64,000 bases of DNA from Bartonella elizabethae F9251 = ATCC 49927 (GTDB lineage Bacteria > Pseudomonadota > Alphaproteobacteria > Rhizobiales > Rhizobiaceae): the NCBI RefSeq assembly GCF_000518165.1, contig NZ_JADB01000002.1, positions 1 to 64,000 of the forward strand. Direction: 5' to 3'. Under the pieces are notes generated by a model. It saw only the letters and a program-made list of their open reading frames with translations, searched no databases and had not been told where the DNA came from. This document shows, one piece after another, positions 40,954 to 49,295 of the stretch (its first letter is position 1; the number at the start of each line of letters is the position of its first letter). Made by a program: the position numbers and the translations under genes.

Positions 40954-42516
40954 TTAAAATAAACGAAATTTTTTCCTCGATAAAGACGTGTCCTCTTCTT
41001 CTGTTTTAACCCCTGGATCATCAACGTTTAAATGAATTTGGCTAAACGTTTTTGCATCTTGTTCTTTTATATCTTGTTTTTCCACCTGCATATTATGCAA
41101 AAAAGAATCGTCTATAGGTGTTGATTTCTCAAGCTTCTTATCTTCAACCCCTTCAGTTTTTTCCACAATGTCCTCTCTATCTTGTTTTTTTGGCACAATA
41201 TTGACCGCCTCTAATGTAAGAGAAGGTACACGGGGAGGCGCTTTCCATTCAAAGCAACCCAACCGTCCACTGATTGGAGAAACAGCTGACCAAGAAGAAA
41301 AAATAGACCCCTCACACATCCATACTGGATCACGTTCAGCACGAAGAGCTAAGGAAAGCCATTGCCGCACAGCACCTTGATTGTTTCCCTGTGCTTCTTC
41401 AATATCTGCCAATAATAAATAAACACTTTCCCGTGGATGATACTGCAATGCTTTTTGTGCCTGCTCTCTTGCTAATGTTGTTTCACCAGCATCCAAAGCA
41501 GCTTTGGCAATAAGAAAAACCGACTCAAATGCATCTTTATTATAAGAAGCAAGTATCTTAGCCCTTTTTAACCGCCCAACAGCTCCTTCTTCTTTTTCAA
41601 GATAAAGGGTTCCCAAATCAGGATGAGGTTCTTTCTGCCAAGCGGTTATAATCATTTTATCCGCTTTACGCGTTTCGTTTAATTTATAGAGAATATCAGC
41701 AGCTATAATTGTTATTGGAACAAAATCAGGCGCCAATTTATGAGCTTTCAAAATGGCTTCACGTGCTTGTGCTGGATGTGTATCAAACAGATGAAGAGCC
41801 TGCCCACTTAACAGTAAAACCTGTATATGCTGTCGCTCTGGAGTCGCGCGCTCAGAACGCGGAAGAGCTTTTTGTGCTCTTTCAAAAACAGTAAGTGCTC
41901 GATCCCATTTACCCTCAGCACCCAACCGATCAAGCACCGCCTGATGCGCCCATACAAGTGCTGGCGATAAAGACAGCGCCTCTTCTGCATATTGTTGCGC
42001 TGCCTCATAAGCTTTACTCTTCATCGCTTCACGAAACAAACCGTAAAGTCCAACTATTTTTGTTGAATCTTCCTTTCTCATTTCCTCAAAAAGACTGATG
42101 GCGCGAACAGAGTTATTTTGTAAAGACAAAGTTTGCGCTTGTAAGAGTTTCACCAATGGCTCTTGTTTTCCCGCAAGATATTTAGCAACCTGTGTTTCCA
42201 TTCTTTGCGCAACCATACCATCACCAGCAAAAGCTGCGAGAATTCCCTTCGAGAGAGCTTCATAACCGCGCCTTCGATGACGTTTATAAAAATAATTGGA
42301 AAGCGCACTCGGTATGGAAAAAAAGAAAGAGAATAACCACCACAAAAGCACCAGTGCTACAAAAAGCAAAGTAAGCACACTTAATACTGTAAGCAATGAA
42401 GCAGAAAATCTGAAATTTAAAAATGTGAGGACAAAAACACCATTGTGATTAGCAACCCACCCGAAAGCTAACCCAAGGATACAAACAACAAAAGTATAAA
42501 TAAAAACACGTATCAT
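40954..42516 (-). CDS. HemY-type membrane protein with TPR repeats
   Basis: A 520-residue protein with two N-terminal membrane helices (about residues 1-22 and 38-65; HemY_N domain) and TPR-like helical repeats (about 100-400), then an acidic tail. It was named from hem operons, but its role in haem synthesis is not established. It directly follows the mitofilin-like gene (12-nt gap), the usual Rhizobiales order. Confidence 0.9.
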   Translation of the reverse strand: MIRVFIYTFVVCILGLAFGWVANHNGVFVLTFLNFRFSASLLTVLSVLTLLFVALVLLWWLFSFFFSIPSALSNYFYKRHRRRGYEALSKGILAAFAGDGMVAQRMETQVAKYLAGKQEPLVKLLQAQTLSLQNNSVRAISLFEEMRKEDSTKIVGLYGLFREAMKSKAYEAAQQYAEEALSLSPALVWAHQAVLDRLGAEGKWDRALTVFERAQKALPRSERATPERQHIQVLLLSGQALHLFDTHPAQAREAILKAHKLAPDFVPITIIAADILYKLNETRKADKMIITAWQKEPHPDLGTLYLEKEEGAVGRLKRAKILASYNKDAFESVFLIAKAALDAGETTLAREQAQKALQYHPRESVYLLLADIEEAQGNNQGAVRQWLSLALRAERDPVWMCEGSIFSSWSAVSPISGRLGCFEWKAPPRVPSLTLEAVNIVPKKQDREDIVEKTEGVEDKKLEKSTPIDDSFLHNMQVEKQDIKEQDAKTFSQIHLNVDDPGVKTEEEDTSLSRKKFRLF

Positions 42517-42528
42517 CTGGAGCCTATT

Positions 42529-43842
42529 TTACTTTGTTGCCTTAAAAGACCCTTGTTGCACAGACAACAACAATTGCTGCAGCAATTGTTGAACAGCAAT
42601 ATGTCTTTCAAGCTGCCGAACAAAACCCTTTGAAACATCTTTTGCGTTTTGAGGTAATGTCTGCCATTCGCTCAAAGCCTTTTCATAATCACCCGCTTGA
42701 ATGGCAACTTCCATGCGTGCTGTAATAGCCCCAAGCGTCATCCCTTCAACATTTCCAATGGGTCGCGAAACAACAAGCCCTTTTATCCACGCTAAAATTC
42801 GATCAAAAAAACCAGCATCTGACGTAACAATATTTTCTGTACCAACAATTGCATCAGCAACACGCGCAAAATCAACTGAAAGTTGTGCTGAACTTGGAAG
42901 ACCTACAGTAGCTGTCTTTTGCAACAGATCAAGTCCATCAATAGAGGGCGATAATTGCTCTAACAGCTTTAATTCATTATTATAAGATCCACCCCGCTCT
43001 ACAGCATTTTTTAACGAGCTTATTGCTGTAAAAAGTGCTGTATTTATTTCTTTTTTTTCATTATTTTTAACAATAATTTCTTGCTGTAGTGCTTCCAACT
43101 GTTTTTTTAAAGAAGCAAGATCATGTGCATTGCTCTGCCCGATAGACAAAGCCATTTCTATCTCTTTTGACTCTCCAACAAAATTTTGTACAGCCTCTTC
43201 AAGAGCTTTTACTTTTTCCTCTAAAATCGCAAAAGCTTTTCTTCTTTCTTTTTGCAAGAGTTCATCGTTTTTGATTGTTTGAAACTGTTGTGATGAAAAA
43301 GAAGAAAATGCTGTTTTTAACGCATCGATCTCCTGAAGGACCTGCTCCAATTGTTCTCTTGTTTCTTCACTTGTGTCTTTTGCAGCTTCAGCAATCTGCA
43401 AAACTTTTTCCCCTCCAACGGAATTTTTCTCAGAAGAAAATGCTGTTTTTAATGCATCGATCTCCTGAAGGACCTGCTCCAATTGTTCTCTTGTTTCTTC
43501 ACTTGTGTCTTTTGCAGCTTCAGCAATCTGCAAAACTTTTTCCCCTTCAGCAGAATTTTTCACAAAAGGAGAAGAAAACAAACCCACCCATTGAAGCCCC
43601 ACAAAAATTCCCAAAGCAATGAGTCCCCCTAAAACCCCTGAAAGGAGCAACAAAAGCCAAGTTGTACGAGAAGTACTTTGATCCTGATTTTGCATATTCT
43701 GTTTTTCTTGGATATGAGCTTCTACAGAATTTTGTATTTTTTCCTCTGAATCATGGGAAACAGCTTCATGTTCAATGACTGGCTTCTTACGACGCGTACC
43801 AGCATAATGTGATTTAACTTTTGGTTTTGAAGAATCGACCAT
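42529..43842 (-). CDS. Mitofilin-like (COG4223/Mic60 family) inner-membrane protein
   Basis: A 437-residue protein: charged N-terminus, one membrane helix at about residues 62-84, a long coiled coil (about 90-270) and a conserved C-terminal mitofilin-like domain with QAGDYEKALSEWQTLP. The alphaproteobacterial relatives are homologues of the crista-organising protein Mic60. The coiled coil has a 44-residue near-identical tandem repeat (see 43301-43564). Confidence 0.88.
   Translation of the reverse strand: MVDSSKPKVKSHYAGTRRKKPVIEHEAVSHDSEEKIQNSVEAHIQEKQNMQNQDQSTSRTTWLLLLLSGVLGGLIALGIFVGLQWVGLFSSPFVKNSAEGEKVLQIAEAAKDTSEETREQLEQVLQEIDALKTAFSSEKNSVGGEKVLQIAEAAKDTSEETREQLEQVLQEIDALKTAFSSFSSQQFQTIKNDELLQKERRKAFAILEEKVKALEEAVQNFVGESKEIEMALSIGQSNAHDLASLKKQLEALQQEIIVKNNEKKEINTALFTAISSLKNAVERGGSYNNELKLLEQLSPSIDGLDLLQKTATVGLPSSAQLSVDFARVADAIVGTENIVTSDAGFFDRILAWIKGLVVSRPIGNVEGMTLGAITARMEVAIQAGDYEKALSEWQTLPQNAKDVSKGFVRQLERHIAVQQLLQQLLLSVQQGSFKATK
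43301..43564. repeat. Two-copy 132-bp in-frame tandem repeat
   Basis: Units 43301-43432 and 43433-43564 are almost identical, each coding for 44 residues of the coiled coil of the mitofilin-like protein (GEKVLQIAEAAKDTSEETRE...). They differ at a handful of bases, so the duplication is recent. The repeat keeps the frame. Confidence 0.92.
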
Positions 43843-44228
43843 TTTTGTTACTTTTTGTGCACACTTCTTTTAATGATAAAATAATAAGATGAAAAAAGTT
43901 TTAAAAATGAAGCTTTTCTCAAATATCCTTGTTTACTTTACACACTTTTCATAAAGAGTAGAGCTTTATAGAAAATTTCTAAAACGCATTTTCCTCAAGA
44001 ATATTTACAATGATAAACTTTAATAGACAAGTTTTTAAAAACACATCTGCATTTTATACTCAAAAATACAGCTTCATTTTTTGATCAACAATGCCATAAA
44101 ATTCAAAAAAGTGCCAAACAAACTCATTTTTTCATAGAAAAATCAATTTTTAAGAGAAATACTTTGCATCTTTTTCTGTTCATGATACGCACGTGGAAAA
44201 GAAACTTCAAAATAAGGTTTTGTTTAAA
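43843..44228. other. Divergent spacer between mitofilin-like gene and tsaD
   Basis: About 390 nt, AT-rich, holding both promoters. In related Rhizobiales hemC and hemD lie in this interval; I see no trace of either here. Confidence 0.45.
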
Positions 44229-45323
44229 ATGCGTCTGTTGGGCATAGAAACAAGTTGTGATGAAACGGCAGCGGCTGTCATTGAATACAACAATGAATCA
44301 AACAGCCGAATTCTTTCCAATATTGTTTGGAGTCAAATTGATCATCATGCACCTTACGGCGGTGTTGTTCCTGAAATTGCCGCGCGTGCCCATGTTGAAA
44401 TTCTTGATCATTTAATTCTGCAAGCCCTCACAGAAGCAAACATAAAATTAAAAGATATTGATGGCATTGCAGCTACCAGTGGACCAGGCTTGATAGGGGG
44501 GCTATTGGTAGGTGTTATGAGCGCAAAGGCACTCTCTCTTGCTACTGGAAAACCATTTATTGCCGTAAATCACTTAGAGGGACATGCTTTAACAGCTGTA
44601 TTAACGCACAATGTCAAATTTCCTTATTTATTACTTTTAGTTTCGGGCGGGCATACACAAACAATCCTTGTTCATGGAGTAGGCAACTATCAGCGTTTAG
44701 GAACCACCATTGATGATGCATTAGGAGAAGCCTTTGATAAAACAGCAAAACTTTTAGGTCTTCCTTATCCTGGTGGACCAGCACTTGAAAAAGCAGCTTT
44801 ATTGGGTGATAAAAATCGCATCCCTCTTCCACGACCTTTAAAAGGTGAAAAACGGTTAGATTTTTCTTTTTCAGGCCTCAAAACGGCTGTTCGACAAGCC
44901 GCAACAGCCATAGCGCCTCTTACAGAAAATGATGTTGCTGACATTGCAGCAAGTTTTCAAGCCGCTGTGACTGATACGGTGCGTGATCGCGTTCAATTGG
45001 CTCTACAACACTTTACCAACCAATACCCTTTTTCTCATAATCAAGAAAAGCATTCCCCTGCTCTAGTTGTTGCAGGCGGGGTTGCCGCAAACCAAGCACT
45101 TCGCTTGACATTGCAAGAGCTTGCTCACCAACATGGTTTCGAATTTATCGCACCTCCTCTTTCCTTGTGTACGGATAATGCAGCCATGATTGCTTTTGCC
45201 GGTGCACAAAAGCTCGCACGTGGAGAAACAAGCTCGCTTGATATCGCCCCTCGCTCACGCTGGCCCTTAGATGAAAAAGCCTCCCCCTTAATCGGGACGG
45301 GACGCCGTGGAACAAAAGCATAA
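44229..45323 (+). CDS. tsaD: tRNA threonylcarbamoyladenosine synthase subunit TsaD
   Basis: TsaD (formerly Gcp) transfers threonylcarbamoyl to A37 of ANN-decoding tRNAs. The ATG at 44229 gives the standard start [17 protein letters not shown]; the frame also has an ATG 36 nt upstream that adds an unlikely extension. Metal-binding His residues are in the motif region [11 protein letters not shown], and [17 protein letters not shown] and [10 protein letters not shown] are present. The product is 364 residues. Confidence 0.96.
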   Translation: MRLLGIETSCDETAAAVIEYNNESNSRILSNIVWSQIDHHAPYGGVVPEIAARAHVEILDHLILQALTEANIKLKDIDGIAATSGPGLIGGLLVGVMSAKALSLATGKPFIAVNHLEGHALTAVLTHNVKFPYLLLLVSGGHTQTILVHGVGNYQRLGTTIDDALGEAFDKTAKLLGLPYPGGPALEKAALLGDKNRIPLPRPLKGEKRLDFSFSGLKTAVRQAATAIAPLTENDVADIAASFQAAVTDTVRDRVQLALQHFTNQYPFSHNQEKHSPALVVAGGVAANQALRLTLQELAHQHGFEFIAPPLSLCTDNAAMIAFAGAQKLARGETSSLDIAPRSRWPLDEKASPLIGTGRRGTKA

Positions 45324-45852
45324 GAAAATGGCTTTCCCTCACCCTTTTAAAGAACAAAGATTTTCACTCAATCCGGTTTGTAATCTAGATAGTTATTGAA
45401 TCGATTTTCCACCTGCAAACGCTTTCATCTGCTTCTTATTTTACACGATTCACTTAATCCAAAGCTTGATACGCGAACTTAAATATTCATCGCATATTCT
45501 AAAAACACTTCATGTTTCAAAGAAACTGTCTTATATCACCACATTTTACATGACAGTATTTTACGGCATCATAAGACACACCTTACCCCCTACCGCAGCA
45601 TAATATGAAGCCATTCTTGTACCCTCTTCATCTTTGATCACCCATTTGTTTCAAGACCATTGTTGCCACTTTTTAGAACCAATTTTCTTTTGCTAAACTT
45701 TTTCCAACGCAATACTTCCACAGTAAGCGCGTTTTAAACCGTAGCCGAAAAACAGAGAATGCTCGTTCTTTACGCCATTTTAAAAATCATCATTGATGAT
45801 TTTACCAATATGCTTATAAAAATACATAACAGTCTATGAAAAAGGTGAACGC
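45324..45852. other. Gap between tsaD and the EVE gene
   Basis: About 530 nt without a recognised gene. A TATTTTAC-type motif occurs near 45552. In relatives gpsA often follows tsaD; I find no remnant of it that I can read. Confidence 0.4.
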
Positions 45853-46281
45853 ATGGCTTATTGGCTTTTTAAATCTGAACCCCATAAATGGTCATGGGAG
45901 ATGCAAAAGAAAAAAGGAGCGGATGGCGAACAATGGGATGGTGTCCGCAATTATCAAGCCCGTAATAATATGCGCGCCATGAAATGTGGTGATAAAGGTT
46001 TTTTTTATCACTCAAATAAAGGTTTAGAAATTGTAGGCATTGTAGAAATATGTGCTGAAGCACACCCCGATTCTACAACTTCTGATCCACGCTGGGAATG
46101 TGTGGATATCCGCGCACTTTATGACATGCCAACACCTGTTTCATTAAAACAAATTAAAGCCAATCCCAAACTAACCAATATGGTGCTGGTCAATGCCAGC
46201 CGCTTATCAGTACAACCCGTAACAGAAGATGAATGGAAAGAAGTGTGTTTGATGGGCAACCTTAAGAAGGAAATGCTTTGA
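45853..46281 (+). CDS. EVE domain (PUA-like) protein
   Basis: A 142-residue EVE/thymocyte nuclear protein 1-type protein (MAYWLFKSEP, WDGVRNYQARNNMRAM, GFFYHSNKG). These PUA-related folds bind modified bases in DNA or RNA. The ligand here is unknown. AAAGG lies 8 nt upstream of the ATG. Confidence 0.92.
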   Translation: MAYWLFKSEPHKWSWEMQKKKGADGEQWDGVRNYQARNNMRAMKCGDKGFFYHSNKGLEIVGIVEICAEAHPDSTTSDPRWECVDIRALYDMPTPVSLKQIKANPKLTNMVLVNASRLSVQPVTEDEWKEVCLMGNLKKEML

Positions 46282-46905
46282 TCTTAAAATAATAATTTTT
46301 TATTCATTAACTCATATGGAAAAGTACTTTATAGCACTGAAGGACAAGTATAACATATCCCTTACGTTTTCTCATGCTAATGTTTCTTGTTATTTTTTAT
46401 TCTGCGCCCTGTCTCAATACAACTCTCCCCAAATTGCACCAACACCCTCTTTATGATGCATCTTTTCAGAATACTCAACAATTATAGTGGACAACACCAC
46501 GAGCACTAAACCGCTCCCTCCACATACAAATGTGATGAAAAAACTAAACGTAGATAAAGAACATGTTTCTTATGAAGAATCTCAAACACCAAGGGTAAGC
46601 AACATTGGGAGTAAACTCAAATATATGATGACGCCGGCTTTTTTTCTATAAGTATAAAGATGGCGGCTCTCCATGGCAAAAACACAACCCCAAAGTATAA
46701 AAAACGCTTCTAGACCATGTATAAATATTCTGCACACGAAAGATGCATCTTCTTTTTAGCACGAAACCATAGAAATCATAAAAGGTTCATTTTTTAGAGA
46801 CTCTCTTTTTTAACTTTCCTCTTTTAATTTTTCTTGCATGAAAGCTCATTTTTCATGAAACTACTCTTTATCAATCAGTGCCTTAACATGCCTATAAGGA
46901 AAAAT
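46282..46905. other. Gap between EVE gene and response regulator
   Basis: About 620 nt. It holds integrase remnant 3 (46638-46676) and a nearby open stretch starting at about 46538; nothing else is recognised. It should also carry the promoter of the response regulator. Confidence 0.4.
46638..46676 (+). pseudogene. Short fragment of the same integrase type (remnant 3)
   Basis: Thirteen codons read LFFYKYKDGGSPW, matching the start of the arm-binding domain in remnants 1 (YFFMSIKDDGVQW) and 2 (FHKHKNGAA). The surrounding bases ATGATG.CGCCGGCTT are also shared with remnant 1. Confidence 0.5.
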
Positions 46906-47586
46906 ATGAAGCACCATACTCTTTTAATCATTGAAGATGATGATCTACGTCCCATTTTGGTAGAACAATTGCAAATGCATCAAGAGTTTGAAATTTTCCA
47001 AGCAAAAACAGCTGAAGGGGGAATGAAAGTAATCCAAGAAGAAAATATTGATCTTGTTATTTTGGGACTTGAACTTCCTGATCTGGATGGTCGCAAAATG
47101 GTTAAACAATTACGCACCCAAGGATTTCGTGCGCCCATTATCATGATAACAAATGATGATACAGACTGCGAGACCATCTTAGATCTTGAAACAGGGGCCA
47201 ATGATTATGTGACAAAACCCTTTCGCTTTGCGGTGTTATTAGCGCGAATTCGAGCACAGTTGCGCCAATATGAACAAAATGAAGACACAACCATCCATAT
47301 TGGCCCCTATACTTTTAAACCAAGACAAAAGCTCCTTCTTGATCCATGCAACAATAAAATCTATCTCACAGAAAAAGAAGCTGCGATTCTCAAATTCCTC
47401 TATTATGCTAACGATAAAATTGTCAGCCGTGAAACATTGTTAGAACAAGTTTGGGGTTATAATGAAAACGTTATCACCCATACTTTGGAAACCCATATCT
47501 ATCGTTTACGACAAAAAATCGAAAATGATCCCTCCAATGCACAAATTCTCATGACCGATCAAAATGGGTATCGTTTAAACCTCTAA
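46906..47586 (+). CDS. OmpR-family response regulator (CenR-like) lacking the phospho-acceptor Asp
   Basis: A 226-residue regulator with an N-terminal receiver domain (about 1-120) and a C-terminal winged-helix DNA-binding domain (about 130-226; EKEAAILKFLY, THTLETHIYRLRQKI). ATG 46906 has AGGA 6 nt upstream; an ATG at 46834 lacks support. The acidic pocket EDDD (10-13), Thr82 and Lys104 are kept, but the position of the phosphorylated Asp is Gly54 (LVILGLELPDLDG, codon GGA at 47065-47067). It resembles CenR-type cell-envelope regulators of Rhizobiales, and the closest relatives I recall have Asp there. No histidine kinase is adjacent. Confidence 0.9.
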   Translation: MKHHTLLIIEDDDLRPILVEQLQMHQEFEIFQAKTAEGGMKVIQEENIDLVILGLELPDLDGRKMVKQLRTQGFRAPIIMITNDDTDCETILDLETGANDYVTKPFRFAVLLARIRAQLRQYEQNEDTTIHIGPYTFKPRQKLLLDPCNNKIYLTEKEAAILKFLYYANDKIVSRETLLEQVWGYNENVITHTLETHIYRLRQKIENDPSNAQILMTDQNGYRLNL

Positions 47587-48300
47587 TTTGATATGGATTG
47601 TTTCAAAAATAATTTTAGTATCTTCAGTTGCTTCCTTTGCATTAAGACAACAACGAAATGAAAAAATGCTCACATGTAATTTGGGTGGTAGCATATAAAG
47701 TTTTCATCTATCAGCAACTTTTATGACAAAATACAAAAAACTATTCTGAAAATATTCCAACATGAGAGCCCGCAACAGAAATACTTTTCAACCTTACGAT
47801 ACACTTGGCAACTTCTGCTTCATATGCTTTTGCTTTCTATAAAAATTTTAATATTTTTTCATAAAAACAATCGTACTCTCTTTTAGCAACATTTTTTATC
47901 ATAAGCATCTTCTTTAGCATATTGATATTTATAATTATTTTTTGAAGATACTGCTCTCCCTCACTGCTTTACCTTACATTTATGCACCTACATTGAGAGA
48001 TAATTTTTATATTTTTTTCCATACCCTTACTTATCTCCTCTTAAAAGACAGGATAATTCATTATAAGTAAGCGAACACCATCACACATTTGAGCTTTTTT
48101 TAAAATGTTGTGACAGCCCTATAATCCTTGAGACAGTCCATAAAGCTCATAAGAAGCATGTTCTTTCTTATATAATTTTAACCTACATAGCCCACCCGCT
48201 TGTGTACAAACAAATAATTCTTTTTTGATTCGATATGCAGAAAATTTGCAATAAGTAAAAGCCTCATATATTTGTGGTTCTTATGCCAATAGCAAAATGA
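47587..48300. other. Gap between response regulator and methyltransferase
   Basis: About 710 nt of AT-rich DNA with no gene recognised. The right part (about 48060-48270) is the second copy of the degenerate repeat described at 37831. Confidence 0.45.
48060..48270. repeat. Degenerate repeat, copy 2
   Basis: Shares ordered sequence blocks with 37831-38025, including CACCATCACA.ATTT, TTGAGACAGTCCATAA and TTTGATTCGATATG. Here the adjoining integrase code is gone apart from a few codons. Confidence 0.6.
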
Positions 48301-49071
48301 TTAATGATCCTTATAAACCAAAATATTTCTTGTCTGTGGGGATAAAGCAGGAATAAAAACACGTCGCGACTGACGAGGTTGTACGAGTAATCCCTGATAG
48401 ATACGTTTTTGCGCCTGACACATTAGGAGGCCACCAAAATAGGGAAAAAGATGGCGTGCAAAGGGCTCATAAAAAAATGAGAAAAATCGCGAAACATAAC
48501 CTGTAGAAGGCATATAATGAACAATTTCTTGTATTGCCCCAGAAACAAAATTTGTTTTTTCAAACAAACGCGTAATTTGTTGCCGAGTATAGGGTTCACC
48601 GTAACCAAAGGGCGTAGACGTATTGCGCGCCCAAAAGCCAGAACGATTAGGAACAATGACAATTAAATGACCATTGGGGGCTAAAACACGCCATATTTCA
48701 TTCAACGTCTCAAATGAATTCTCTGTATATTCTAAGGCATGGACCAATAAAATACAATCAACCGATGCATCAGAAAGCGGTAAATCTTCTTCAAAAACAA
48801 GCGCTGTAGCAACTTGCTCAACACAAGGCCAAGATGAAGCACCTTGTCTTGCTGGCATAAAAGCAAAACATTGTTGAGTACGTTCACGCAATGCAGAAAG
48901 ATAAGGAAGGGTATACCCCAAGCCCATAACCCGTTTATCCGCAAGATCGGGCCACCATAAGTTCAATTGGTCACACAGTGTCTTTTGTACACGTAGTCCA
49001 AGTGCAGAAGCATAAAAATCTTTCAGTGTAACGATATCCAACTCAACATACCATGTAGAAATAAATTTCAA
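48301..49071 (-). CDS. Class I SAM-dependent methyltransferase
   Basis: A 256-residue protein of the Methyltransf_11 type. The SAM-site strand is MGLGYTLPYLSALRE (about residues 49-63), followed by LPLSDASVDCILLVHALEY (acidic loop and motif II) and EIWRVLAPNGHLIVIVPNR. In Rhizobiales it usually lies beside gloB, which is not here. The substrate is unknown. Confidence 0.88.
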   Translation of the reverse strand: MKFISTWYVELDIVTLKDFYASALGLRVQKTLCDQLNLWWPDLADKRVMGLGYTLPYLSALRERTQQCFAFMPARQGASSWPCVEQVATALVFEEDLPLSDASVDCILLVHALEYTENSFETLNEIWRVLAPNGHLIVIVPNRSGFWARNTSTPFGYGEPYTRQQITRLFEKTNFVSGAIQEIVHYMPSTGYVSRFFSFFYEPFARHLFPYFGGLLMCQAQKRIYQGLLVQPRQSRRVFIPALSPQTRNILVYKDH

Positions 49072-49295
49072 AATATTACAATTTTTATCTACTCAACCTA
49101 TATGGACTTCCACGCTTTCTCCGCAATAGCGAACATTTTAATATTTCACATTTTAAACTTAAATGATCCCCAAAAGCCGTACAATAGATGATTATTGCAC
49201 TATAAGCGCTTTAATCATTTTCTTTTGAGATGAACGCCATAGAGGTTTCTCATACGTTGTTTCTGACATCAATTAAGAAAAAAGCCAACAATTTG

